Shown here in pieces: positions 1 through 7,862 of a stretch of DNA of 27,494 nt. Made by a program: the position numbers and the translations under genes. How positions within the stretch are numbered: the stretch's first letter is position 1; each line of letters begins with the position of its first letter. Origin of the DNA: an uncultured Campylobacter sp. (GTDB taxonomy: Bacteria > Campylobacterota > Campylobacteria > Campylobacterales > Campylobacteraceae); the NCBI RefSeq assembly GCF_938018035.1, contig NZ_CALIJF010000045.1, forward strand, positions 1 to 27,494, written 5' to 3'. A model generated the notes under the pieces. It searched no databases and had not been told where the DNA came from. It was given only the letters and a program-made list of their open reading frames with translations.

Positions 1-2
1 AA

Positions 3-734
3 AATCTTTATAACGCCGTTCCGTTTCAAAGCATGGAATTTACCGGTGGACTTGCACAGAATACGCCTATGTCTGCTCATAATGAAACATGGAATTCAAT
101 TGGCGCAAATTTCGCAGCTTCTGCAAATTCTAGCAATACCGGGACTACAAATTCCACTCCTGCGCCAAATTTTTCGGAGCTAAACTTGCCGCACATATTA
201 GATGCCTCAGATTTACCGAAGCAAAGAGAACAAGCTGATAGCGTTGCCGGTGGGTTTGCGGACGGATTTTTGCGCGCCATGGAGGGCGATTTTGCAAACT
301 CGTTTGCCACAAGCTCCGCAGATAGCGAGCAATTTAAATCCGGCAAGCCCGCAAAGAGCGCCGCGCAGCAGATAAAATTTAATGCTTCAAAGCCTTCGGA
401 GCGCACAGAATTTAAAGCGTATAAATTCGGCGCGTCCGAGCAGGCAAATGAGATAAAATTTGGCGTGCAGTCTACGCCGAATGAGCTTGCCGCTTCGGCT
501 GCGGCGGAGTTTGCCAGCCTTATGGCAAGCGAGTTAGAGCCTAGCGCCAAAAGCGAGCCACTGCGTAACGAGCACGGTAAAAAACCGAGCGCAGAGGAGC
601 TGAAAACCAAATTGCGCGATGATCTAGAAGCGGGCATCGCAAACACGATCGAGAAATTTGCGGGCAATAAGGACGCTAAAGACGCGCTGAAGGACTTTAA
701 GATCAATATTGACATATCGTTTGGAGATAGATAG
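3..734 (+). CDS. Acidic low-complexity protein upstream of gmk (5' end outside window)
   Basis: The reading frame is open from base 3, before the first ATG at 33, so this is probably the 3' part of a longer gene. The protein is rich in Ala, Ser, Glu and Asn with no recognisable catalytic domain. The last ~60 residues are charged and probably helical, ending in LKDFKINIDISFGDR. Its stop overlaps the GTG of gmk by one base, so the two are likely co-translated. From memory, C. jejuni has an acidic protein gene (Cj1178c) between fliR and gmk, and this position matches; the identity rests on position, not on a domain. The body repeats IKF/EFKAYKF-type units encoded by AAATTT words that recur through the window. 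The function is unknown. Confidence 0.72.
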   Translation, partial: NLYNAVPFQSMEFTGGLAQNTPMSAHNETWNSIGANFAASANSSNTGTTNSTPAPNFSELNLPHILDASDLPKQREQADSVAGGFADGFLRAMEGDFANSFATSSADSEQFKSGKPAKSAAQQIKFNASKPSERTEFKAYKFGASEQANEIKFGVQSTPNELAASAAAEFASLMASELEPSAKSEPLRNEHGKKPSAEELKTKLRDDLEAGIANTIEKFAGNKDAKDALKDFKINIDISFGDR

Positions 735-1348
735 TGAAAGGCAAAATTTTGCTCGTCTCCGGTCCCAGCGGCAGCGGCAAAAGCACGCTTATAAAGCGTC
801 TTATCGCAGAATTTGGCGAGCAGATATACTTCTCGATCTCCTCTACGACGCGCGAAATGCGTGCGGGTGAAGCGGATGGTGTGAATTATCATTTCATAAG
901 CGAGAGCGAGTTTCGCGCAGGTATTGAGCGCGGGGAGTTTTTAGAGTGGGCGTTGGTCCACGGCAAATACTACGGTACTTCGCTAAAAGCCGCTACGAGC
1001 GAGCTTGAGCGGGGTAAGATCGTGATTTTTGACATCGATGTGCAAGGATATGAGATCGTGCGTAGCAAAGTGCCTAAAAGCGAGCTTACTAGCGTATTTA
1101 TTACTACGCCGAGCTTGTCGGAGCTTAGAGATAGGTTGCGCGCTCGCGGCGATAATGATCCCGCCGATATTGCTTTACGCCTGCAAAACGCGCAAGAGGA
1201 GATGGAGCGCCTAGGCGAGTATGATTATTTCATAATAAACGACCGCCTGGAAGCGGCGTATGAAAATTTAAGATCAATCTACAAAACTATCAAACTAGAA
1301 ACGGCGAGCCGCAACATAGGCAAGCTAATCGAAATTTGGAAAATTTAA
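734..1348 (+). CDS. gmk: Guanylate kinase
   Basis: Guanylate kinase phosphorylates GMP to GDP with ATP in the cytoplasmic purine pathway. The 204-residue length is normal. The P-loop GPSGSGKS lies at about residues 10-17. It is followed by the GMP-binding stretch SISSTTREMRAGEADGVNYH and then EFLEWALVHGKYYGT, both classic for the family. The start is GTG at 734, overlapping the upstream stop by one base; no in-frame ATG would keep the P-loop. It is followed 10 bases later by tatA, and the run gmk-tatA-argS has the order I remember for C. jejuni. No key residue is missing. Confidence 0.97.
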   Translation: MKGKILLVSGPSGSGKSTLIKRLIAEFGEQIYFSISSTTREMRAGEADGVNYHFISESEFRAGIERGEFLEWALVHGKYYGTSLKAATSELERGKIVIFDIDVQGYEIVRSKVPKSELTSVFITTPSLSELRDRLRARGDNDPADIALRLQNAQEEMERLGEYDYFIINDRLEAAYENLRSIYKTIKLETASRNIGKLIEIWKI

Positions 1349-1358
1349 AGGAGAAAAA

Positions 1359-1574
1359 ATGGGTTCTATGAGTATTGGACACTGGCTGATTGTTTTGATC
1401 GTTGTTGTGTTGCTGTTCGGAGCGAAAAAAATCCCGGAGCTTGCAAAGGGTCTAGGACAGGGCATAAAGACTTTCAAAAAAGAGATGGAAGAGGACGACG
1501 AACCGCAAAAGGTCGAGAAAAAGATGGAGCAAGAGGTTAAAGACGCCGAGATTAGCGACAATAAAAAGGCGTAA
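1359..1574 (+). CDS. tatA: Sec-independent (Tat) translocase subunit TatA
   Basis: Small inner-membrane protein of the twin-arginine translocation system, which exports folded proteins, including many respiratory enzymes in Campylobacterota. At 71 residues it has the standard layout: a short N-terminus, one membrane helix (WLIVLIVVVLLFG, about residues 9-21), the hinge and amphipathic helix (AKKIPELAKGLGQGIKTFKKE), then an acidic/basic tail. The ATG at 1359 has AAAGGAG at 1347-1353. The argS start lies five bases after its stop, so these genes form one transcription unit. TatB is similar in sequence, but the short tail and IPELAKGLGQGIK favour TatA. Confidence 0.95.
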   Translation: MGSMSIGHWLIVLIVVVLLFGAKKIPELAKGLGQGIKTFKKEMEEDDEPQKVEKKMEQEVKDAEISDNKKA

Positions 1575-1579
1575 GGGAT

Positions 1580-3376
1580 TTGAAAAATTTAGTCTTAAAC
1601 GAAATTTTTAAAATTTTATCTCGCGAAGTCGTTTTAGGAAAACCCAAAGATAAAAGCTTGGCCCATTACGCCTCGCCCGAGGCTTTTGCGCTGGCTAAAG
1701 AGCTGCGAAAGGCGCCTAAGCTTATCGCCGAGGAGCTTGCGGCTAAATTTAAAGACAGCGAAATTCTAAGCGCGACGGCAGTGAACGGCTATCTAAATTT
1801 TCATATAAAGCCCGCCGTGTTGGGCGCTCTTGCTAAAAATGCTCTTAGCTTGGGCGGCGATTTTGCGAAAAACGACGCGAAACTCGGAGACGGAATTTTA
1901 TCGGATTCGGAAAAGCTTTGCGCGAGCGAGCCTGCTAGCAAAGGTTGCGCTGCAAATCTGGCTGCGAGCGGCAATGACGCCGCTAAATCGCAGAATTCCG
2001 ACGCTAGGCAAAATTTTATTTCGCAGAATTCCGAAGAGGCGAGAAATTCCCTCGCAGCATCAAATTGCGATGAGTCGCGGAATTCCACCGCTATGCCGCA
2101 AAAAATTCTGCTCGAATACATCAGCGCTAATCCTACAGGTCCGCTTCATATCGGGCACGTGCGCGGCGCCGTTTACGGCGATACGTTCGCGCGCATCGGA
2201 GGCTATCTTGGGCACCGCGTCGATACCGAGTACTACATCAACGACGCGGGCAATCAGATCGAGCTTTTGGGCACTTCGATCGCGCTTCGTGCGCGTGAGC
2301 TCGCGGGCGAGGACGTGAGCTACCCCGAGAAATACTACCGCGGCGAGTATATCGACGAGATCATCCCTCTTGCACGCGCCCAATTCGGCGATGAAATTTT
2401 CCGCGACGAATCGCGGATCTTGCAGCTTGCGGAGTTTGCTAAGGACGAAGTGCTAAAGATCATCCAAAAAGATCTCGCAGACGCGGGCATCCATATCCAA
2501 AACTGGGCTAGCGAAAAGAGCCTCTACGGCGAGCTTGAGCCTACGATTAAGAAGCTTGAGCGTAGCGGCAAGATGTATGAGCAGGAGAGCAAAATTTGGA
2601 TCCGCTCATCGCAGCTCGGCGACGAAAAGGATCGTGTCGTCATCCGCGAGGATGCGCGCCCGACCTATCTTGCGGGCGACATCGTCTATCACAACAACAA
2701 ATTTGAGCGCGGATATGAGCGCTGCATCAACATCTGGGGAGCCGATCACCACGGCTACATCGCGCGTCTAAAGGCTGCCGTGCATTTTCTGGGCTATGAC
2801 GAAAGCAGGCTCGAGATCATCCTAATGCAGATGGTAAATTTGCTCAAAGACGGGCAGACCTACAAGATGAGCAAGCGCGCGGGCAATGCGATTTTGATGA
2901 GCGACGTGCTCGCTGCGATCGGCAGGGACGCGATGCGATTTATCTTCATCAGCAAAAAGGGCGAGACGCCGCTTGAGTTCGACGTGGACGAGCTCGCGCG
3001 CGAGGACAGCAGCAATCCGATCTTTTACATCAACTACGCTCACGCGCGGGTCAATCAAATTTTTACCAAAGCGGGCAAGCGCGAGGCGGACGTCCTAAGC
3101 GCGGACTTCGGCACGCTGGATGAAGCGGGGCTCGGTCTAGCTTTTGCGGCGCTTGGCTTGAATGAAATTTTAAACGACGCATTTAATTCGCGCGGCTTGC
3201 AGAAGCTGCCCGATTTCCTAAAGGCGCTCGCGGCGGACTTTCACAAATACTACAACGAAAACCGCGTCGTAGGCAGCGAGAACGAGGATGCTAAGCTCAA
3301 GCTGTTCGCGCTCGTAGCGCTCAGTATCCGTACGGCGTTTGCTCTGATGGGTCTAAACGCGAAAGAGAAAATGTAG
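1580..3376 (+). CDS. argS: Arginyl-tRNA synthetase with an in-frame Asn/Ser-rich insertion
   Basis: Class I synthetase charging tRNA-Arg. The TTG start at 1580 follows tatA by five bases. The N-terminal domain (residues 1-100) is normal. The HIGH signature appears as NPTGPLHIGHVRGAVYGD (about 184-201) and the KMSK loop as YKMSKRAGN. The C-terminal tRNA-binding domain begins near SSNPIFYINYAHAR and ends with an ordinary ALMGL motif. At 598 residues it is about 70 longer than the Campylobacter homologues I recall (~530). The excess lies at residues ~103-173, between the N-domain and the catalytic core. There the sequence is low complexity with repeated QNS/RNS units encoded by AATTCC words. Both catalytic motifs are intact, so the enzyme should work. 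Confidence 0.97.
   Translation: MKNLVLNEIFKILSREVVLGKPKDKSLAHYASPEAFALAKELRKAPKLIAEELAAKFKDSEILSATAVNGYLNFHIKPAVLGALAKNALSLGGDFAKNDAKLGDGILSDSEKLCASEPASKGCAANLAASGNDAAKSQNSDARQNFISQNSEEARNSLAASNCDESRNSTAMPQKILLEYISANPTGPLHIGHVRGAVYGDTFARIGGYLGHRVDTEYYINDAGNQIELLGTSIALRARELAGEDVSYPEKYYRGEYIDEIIPLARAQFGDEIFRDESRILQLAEFAKDEVLKIIQKDLADAGIHIQNWASEKSLYGELEPTIKKLERSGKMYEQESKIWIRSSQLGDEKDRVVIREDARPTYLAGDIVYHNNKFERGYERCINIWGADHHGYIARLKAAVHFLGYDESRLEIILMQMVNLLKDGQTYKMSKRAGNAILMSDVLAAIGRDAMRFIFISKKGETPLEFDVDELAREDSSNPIFYINYAHARVNQIFTKAGKREADVLSADFGTLDEAGLGLAFAALGLNEILNDAFNSRGLQKLPDFLKALAADFHKYYNENRVVGSENEDAKLKLFALVALSIRTAFALMGLNAKEKM
1889..2098 (+). repeat. AATTCC-word insertion inside argS
   Basis: A low-complexity segment within argS, between the conserved N-domain and the KILLEYISANPTGPLHIGH core. 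AATTCC occurs at 1994, 2027, 2045 and 2081, at intervals of 33, 18 and 36 bases. All intervals are multiples of three, so each copy is read AAT-TCC (Asn-Ser). Related words are GGAATTTTATCGG near 1891 and AAAATTTTATTTCGC near 2010. The boundaries are approximate and set by where family conservation stops and resumes. Confidence 0.7.
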
Positions 3377-3511
3377 GCTCATATCGGTTTATTTTATATT
3401 AATTTCACTCAAATCGTGTTTTGATACGAAATTTCCGTTTATATTTTCTGCAAAAAGCATAAAGTTGCTGGCAAATTTTAACGTATATGAGTGATAATTT
3501 AAGGATTAGAT

Positions 3512-4314
3512 ATGAGAAAGACAATTAGCATCGTAGCCCTTGTTATTGCGGTTTGCGTTTTAATTAAAATTCTTTTTCCTACGCCGATTTTATCGTTAAA
3601 ATGCCATTTCGACGATAATAAAAGCTGCGTGGAGCTAGGGCGAGATAAACAATCAAGAGGTGATTATGAAAGCTCAAAGAGAATATTCGCAAAAGCGTGT
3701 GGTTTAGGAGATATTGATAGCTGCTTTGAAGTAGGTATCTTGTATGATAACGGCGATAAAGTAGATGCTATAAAAGCAAGCGAATTTTATTTAAAAGCAT
3801 GCGAGAAAAGCAAAGCAGTAAGTTGCCACAAGTTAGGAAATTTATACCAAAAAGGCCTCCTAGAGAAGGATTATAAAAAAGCGGTAAAATTTTATGAAAA
3901 AGCATGCGATTTAGGCTATGGTAAAAGTTGCCACAACGGTGGAAGTGTATACTTTATGGGCGGCTTTGGACTAGAAGCAGATCATAAAAAGGCATTTGGT
4001 TTTTTTAAAAAAGGATGCGAGCATGACATCCCGATAGCTGCTATAACGTCGCATTTTCATATCAGCAAGGCGACGGGACGCAGAGGGACTATGATAAAGC
4101 TATAGAATTTTACACGAAAGCTTGTGATTTAGGCTTTTCCTATGCTTGCGGTAATCTCGGAGTTTTGTATGTTGGCGGTAGTCAGAATGTAGAGCAAGAT
4201 CTCCGCAAGGCGTTAGACTATTTTGTGAGGGCTTGCGACTTAGGGAATGAAAAAATTTGTGAAAAGCTTCAATGGATAAAAGACACGATTTCAATAGATC
4301 AACCGCAAAATTAA
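3512..4314 (+). pseudogene. Sel1-repeat cysteine-rich protein, frameshifted
   Basis: The first 167 or so residues form a membrane anchor (SIVALVIAVCVLIKILF) followed by Sel1/TPR-like repeats with paired cysteines, as in Helicobacter Hcp proteins (for example ACDLGYGKSCHNGGSVYF). After GCEHDIP (about base 4030) the frame is lost and it stops at 4105. Shifting the frame from 4033 restores DSCYNVAFSYQQGDG, then two more repeats (FYTKACDLGFSYACGNLGVL and later), to a TAA at 4312-4314. A single missing base at 4029-4033 explains this. AAGGA at 3501-3505 precedes the ATG. The downstream neighbour is an intact paralogue aligning through the break. The codons are strongly A/T-ending, unlike that paralogue. 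Real decay and sequencing error cannot be told apart here. Confidence 0.82.
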
Positions 4315-4508
4315 TTTTACTTCATCATTGGCATAAAATACGGTTGAGCAGGTTGATATACTTTAAATTTAATGCGCTAAACTTTACGAGTCGGCTTGAA
4401 CTGTGGCGCTTGTTGGTGTGGTTTAAATTTTAACGTCTTGCTTGCAATAAACTGTAGGTTCGCTGGTGCGTTATTTAAAATTTGTGCATCGACGCAAAAA
4501 GGATAGAT

Positions 4509-5291
4509 ATGAGAAAGATCATCGACATAGCGGCGCTTTCTATCGCCGTTTGCGTCTTGGTTATGGTGCTTTTTTTGCCGTCGCCCGTTTTATCGTTTAA
4601 GTGCTACCGCGGCGATGGCGTAAGCTGCGCGCAGCTGGGGCGCGACAAGCTCTCCCGCGGAGATTACGATGGCGCCAAGCTCGCTTTTGCCAAGGCTTGC
4701 GAGGCGGGCGAGAAAGATAGCTGCTTTGATTTGGGTGCCCTATACGATGGCGAGGGCAATGCGACGCAAGCGGGCGTATTTTATACCGCAGCGTGCGATA
4801 AAAACGTCGCCATAGCCTGCCACAAGCTAGGCAACCTATATCAGCGAGGGCGCCTGAGTAGGGACTTCGCCGCGGCAGCTCGGCACTATATCAAGGCTTG
4901 CGATTTGGGCTACGCCAAGAGCTGTCACAATGCGGGCGTAGTCTATTTCACGGGCGGTTTTGGGCTCGCGGCGGATCCGGCAAAGGCGGTGAGCTTTTTC
5001 GAGCGAGGTTGTGACGGTGGGCTAGTGGATAGCTGCTATAATGCCGGCGTTGCGTATGATAAGGGTCTCGGCGCGCCGCAGGATCGAGACAAGGCGGAGA
5101 AGCTTTACACCAAATCCTGCGAGCTGGGCTACGGCGATGCCTGCAATAATTTAGGCTATTTGTATGTGAACAAGGGGGATTTGCGCGGATTTTCCAAGGG
5201 GCTCGGATGCGTCAAAAAGGGTTGCGACGCGGGCAATAAAAAATCCTGCCAGCTCTACGAATTCATGAAAAACCAAATTTTAAAGAAGTAG
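4509..5291 (+). CDS. Sel1-repeat cysteine-rich (Hcp-like) periplasmic protein
   Basis: Membrane-anchored or exported repeat protein of about 260 residues. A hydrophobic N-terminus (IAALSIAVCVLVMVLFL) is followed by about six 36-residue Sel1 repeats with a cysteine pair in most, such as KACDLGYAKSCHNAG and KSCELGYGDACNNLG. In Helicobacter Hcp proteins such pairs form disulphides within each helix hairpin, so a periplasmic location is likely. I chose the ATG at 4509 because AAAAAGGA sits just upstream and the product then begins MRKIIDIAAL, matching the paralogue at 3512. A TTG at 4482 would add nine residues. The role is unknown; the fold suggests protein-protein interaction. It is GC-rich compared with its upstream copy. 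Confidence 0.88.
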   Translation: MRKIIDIAALSIAVCVLVMVLFLPSPVLSFKCYRGDGVSCAQLGRDKLSRGDYDGAKLAFAKACEAGEKDSCFDLGALYDGEGNATQAGVFYTAACDKNVAIACHKLGNLYQRGRLSRDFAAAARHYIKACDLGYAKSCHNAGVVYFTGGFGLAADPAKAVSFFERGCDGGLVDSCYNAGVAYDKGLGAPQDRDKAEKLYTKSCELGYGDACNNLGYLYVNKGDLRGFSKGLGCVKKGCDAGNKKSCQLYEFMKNQILKK

Positions 5292-5773
5292 GCGCTTGGT
5301 TGCCCGGCGCACATTTGCCGATTTGCACTGCCTGCCGTGCACGCCGCCTGTTTTGTATTGCTCGCCGTGCACCGTCCGTCGCAAGGCGTCTGTCGTGCTA
5401 CCTGCCTTGCATCGTCTATCTACGCTACTCGTCGCGCGGTATCGGTTTTTTCGATGGGCTTGCCTGCGATATTGCCGCGGCGGATTTATGAGTTTTTACA
5501 GCGCACGGAATTTCGCCGCGATTTTGCGACGTGCAAAATTCGGCGAGGCGCAGATAGCCCATGCATGCGATTAGCCAAATTTAGCGGCGGAGCTTTACTT
5601 GAAATTCTATCGCTATGAAATTTTAAGGCTTAGCTCTAAATTCAGGACTTGCAGAATCTCAACTTTAAAAATTTTATGGACGGCGCTGCAAGCAAGGCAA
5701 ATTTTAGATTTTAAAATTTTACGGCGCGGAATTTAGCGCGGAAGCAAAGCGCGAAGCTGTTTGAGGAGACAAG
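5292..5773. other. Gene-free stretch of about 480 bases
   Basis: Several overlapping open frames exist on the + strand between 5296 and 5618. None has a recognisable protein pattern or good ribosome site, and their openness reflects C/G-rich, stop-poor sequence. The first half has loosely repeated pieces around TGCCGTGCAC and CGCCGTGCACCG (about 5330-5375). The second half (5600-5770) carries AAATTTTA/GGAATTT words like other gaps in this window. I see no gene, RNA or terminator. Confidence 0.5.
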
Positions 5774-6202
5774 TTGGAATATGAGATCGCGGGCGAGGTT
5801 CGAAATCTCCGCGTCCACGCTGCAAGAGGAAATAGCAAAATTTGGGTATTTTTCGAGATAGACGGCGTGAAGCTGCGCGGCGAGTTTAACGATATCCCCG
5901 TGGAGGAGGGCGAGCTTGCGCGCGCGTATTTCATCCGCGGAGGATACGCAGGCAGCTACGTAGTTACGAGAGTTCAGGTAGCGCGCAAACCAAGCCCTTT
6001 GCGCCGCAAGCTGGGGATCGCGACCGCCGTGTGCATGCTTGGCTTCGGCGCGGCGCTGTGGATTGTAGGCTTTGGGATTTTAAACGTCGGCGGGAGGGGC
6101 TCGCTAATTAATTTTGTCTGTATTGCCGCGGCAGGATTTGGGGTGCTAAAAGAGGGCGCGGGCAATCTTAAAATGTGGCTAAATCAGCGCATGTCCGAGT
6201 AG
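5774..6202 (+). CDS. Hypothetical membrane protein
   Basis: A 142-residue protein that I do not recognise. The first ~75 residues are soluble and beta-like (VRNLRVHAARGNSKIWVFFEIDGVKLRGEF). Two hydrophobic segments follow: GIATAVCMLGFGAALWIVGFGIL and SLINFVCIAAAGFGVL. The start is TTG at 5774 with GAGGAG at 5763-5768. The topology suggests a short cytoplasmic sensing or binding domain attached to a membrane hairpin, but no function can be assigned. It lies 144 bases before the DUF3137-like membrane gene, on the same strand, and may be functionally linked to it. Coding is supported by the clear ribosome site and plausible protein composition. Confidence 0.7.
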   Translation: MEYEIAGEVRNLRVHAARGNSKIWVFFEIDGVKLRGEFNDIPVEEGELARAYFIRGGYAGSYVVTRVQVARKPSPLRRKLGIATAVCMLGFGAALWIVGFGILNVGGRGSLINFVCIAAAGFGVLKEGAGNLKMWLNQRMSE

Positions 6203-6292
6203 ATCGCCGCCGCGGCGTAAATTTAATAGACTTATAAATTCGCCGAATAAAATTTACTCACGCCCGCCGTATCTTTGCGACATAAATTTTGC

Positions 6293-6298
6293 TAAAAT
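6293..6298 (+). promoter_or_regulatory. Probable -10 box upstream of the DUF3137-like gene
   Basis: TTTTGCTAAAAT gives an extended -10 hexamer TAAAAT preceded by a T-rich stretch, as in Campylobacter sigma-70 promoters. It lies about 50 bases before the TTG at 6347. Confidence 0.5.
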
Positions 6299-6346
6299 TC
6301 GCTCCGAGCGCAAAACCCGCCGCGCAAATTTAGAAAAAGGCAAAAT

Positions 6347-7327
6347 TTGAACATAAACGAAGCCATAGTTGCCACCGCAAAAAAGCAAAAAGAGTGCCGG
6401 CTAGCATTTGCAAAGTATCTGTTTTTGGGAATTTTATTTATAATAGTGCTGCCCGTGGGCGGCGGGTTTGCTGTAGGGCGTCTTTTTGAAAATCGCCTTG
6501 CACCGCTATTTTTCATCATTATCTATATTCCGTTTTTTCTCTCCGCGCTAATGGCTAATGCAAGCCGAGTGACCAGCGAGCTGGGGGATTACAAAGCGTT
6601 TTATAAAGACGTTTTCGCCCGCGCCGCCATCCGCGATGTTGGTCCAAATTTTAACTACGATCCGTTTGCCGGCATCAGCCGTAAAGAATTTCGCAAAATC
6701 GGCATCTATTCGCCAGGTGAGTTTCGCGCAGAAGATCAAATCAGCGGCATTTATAACGGCGTCAAATTTAGCCTCAGCGAAGCGATCCGCATCCCAAACG
6801 GCGCGACGCTGGAAATCGGCGACTCGGCGGCGCTAAATTTGCTATCCGCGATAGTTTTTGCTTGGTCGACGATGAAGGATATGCAGGCATTTAGCGGCTC
6901 GGTCTTGGTCTGCGAGTTTTACAAAAAATTTAGCGGGCAAACGATAGTCGCGAGCCGCACGCTAAACACCAGATTTTTAGGCGAAAAAGAGCAGATGGAC
7001 GACATGTTTTTTAGCAAAGAATTTCGGGTCTTTGCGGACGATAAGGTTGAGGCGAGGTATCTTTTGACGCCCGCGTTTATGCAGCGCCTGCGAGAGCTAA
7101 AGGAAAAATTTGCGGGGAAAATGGGGCTGAGCGCGGCGTTTATGGACGATAAGCTTTATCTATTTTTAAACGGAGCGAAAAATAAGTTTGAAACCACGCT
7201 CTTTTCGCCGCTGCCGAGCTTAGAGGACGCCGCGGAGATTAAAAATGAAGTTTTGGAGCTTTTATCGATAATAGATGAGCTAAGCTTGAACCCGGATTTA
7301 AGTGGAGCGGCGATTTTGGCTGATTAA
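6347..7327 (+). CDS. DUF3137-like membrane protein
   Basis: A 326-residue protein with two N-terminal membrane helices (YLFLGILFIIVLPVGGGFAVG and APLFFIIIYIPFFLSALM) and a large soluble domain. The soluble part has the pattern of the DUF3137 family: a YNPFAG-like motif (here YDPFAGISRKEF), a RAEDQISGIYNGVKFSLSEA segment, and later SGSVLVCEFYKKFSGQTIV, TRFLGEKE, and MDDKLYLFLNGAKNKFE. The function of DUF3137 is not established. The start is TTG at 6347, with AAAAAGG at 6334-6340. It is the last + strand gene before the minus-strand accessory cluster. The family call is from memory of the pattern. Confidence 0.85.
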   Translation: MNINEAIVATAKKQKECRLAFAKYLFLGILFIIVLPVGGGFAVGRLFENRLAPLFFIIIYIPFFLSALMANASRVTSELGDYKAFYKDVFARAAIRDVGPNFNYDPFAGISRKEFRKIGIYSPGEFRAEDQISGIYNGVKFSLSEAIRIPNGATLEIGDSAALNLLSAIVFAWSTMKDMQAFSGSVLVCEFYKKFSGQTIVASRTLNTRFLGEKEQMDDMFFSKEFRVFADDKVEARYLLTPAFMQRLRELKEKFAGKMGLSAAFMDDKLYLFLNGAKNKFETTLFSPLPSLEDAAEIKNEVLELLSIIDELSLNPDLSGAAILAD

Positions 7328-7408
7328 CGCGCGCTGCTATTTATCGGCTAAAATTTACTTGCGCTGCAGCTAGGATCGCCGCTATTCTCCGCTGCCGACC
7401 GAGATCCG

Positions 7409-7678
7409 CTACGGCTTGGATCGCTCATTTTCGCTACCGACCGGGGCGCGCTTAAGTAGCTCCTGTTCGCGAGCGAATAATCTACAAAATTTCTCCCAGT
7501 CGTGCAGATAGACGAGCCTATGCTCTTTACCACTTTCGTCAATGTATATGCCCTGCGTCGAGCCAAGACTCATCTTTTGCCAGTAGCCGAAAAACGGCAA
7601 TGCCTCAATGTCCTCTTGCAGTACGCCCCGCATCATGCCGTTATCGTAAATTTTTAGATCGTAGTAGGTCCTTTTCAT
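7409..7678 (-). CDS. Small hypothetical protein
   Basis: An 89-residue soluble protein that I do not recognise. It starts MKRTYYDLKIYDNGMMRG and has aromatic-rich stretches (LPFFGYWQKM, RLVYLHDWEKFCRLF) typical of a compact folded domain rather than random translation. The ATG at 7676-7678 is preceded on the minus strand by GAAAGG. It is the most promoter-distal of the minus-strand genes of the accessory island, 184 bases after the DUF4299-like gene. A small immunity-type protein would fit the neighbourhood, but nothing in the sequence proves it. The C-terminal tail from about residue 77 looks unstructured. Confidence 0.7.
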   Translation of the reverse strand: MKRTYYDLKIYDNGMMRGVLQEDIEALPFFGYWQKMSLGSTQGIYIDESGKEHRLVYLHDWEKFCRLFAREQELLKRAPVGSENERSKP

Positions 7679-7862
7679 TTTAACCTTTCTAAATTTTACC
7701 GCGACGAAATTTTATCGTAGTGGAATTCTTAAATTTGCATCGCGATAAAATTCTGTCTTTTAGAATTTTGCCCGCCGCGAAATTTACCGCGAATTCCGCG
7801 ACTTTAAATTTTGCGGCGTCAATCCTCGATAAAATTCTGTAGAATTTCACCGCAAGTAAAAT
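7679..7862. repeat. Dense AATT-word array
   Basis: A gap of 184 bases containing 12 AATT tetramers, against roughly one expected by chance. They occur as the words AAATTTTACC, GAAATTTTATCG, GGAATTCTT, GATAAAATTCTG (twice: 7745 and 7829 regions), GAATTTTGCCCGCC, GCGAAATTTACCGCG and GAATTCCGCG. Several are partly palindromic. I see no gene here. Confidence 0.6.

Noticed and set aside
77..892. 271-residue open frame on the minus strand
   Set aside because: Antisense to the acidic protein gene and gmk; no family pattern, and it overlaps the clear guanylate kinase.
4482..4508. Upstream TTG start for the second Sel1 gene
   Set aside because: The ATG at 4509 has a better ribosome site and matches the start of the paralogue at 3512.
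5296..5618. Three overlapping + strand open frames
   Set aside because: All three frames are open together because the DNA is stop-poor; no ribosome site or recognisable protein.
7679..7862. CRISPR-like array
   Set aside because: The repeated words are short and irregularly spaced, with no constant repeat and spacer lengths and no cas genes nearby.
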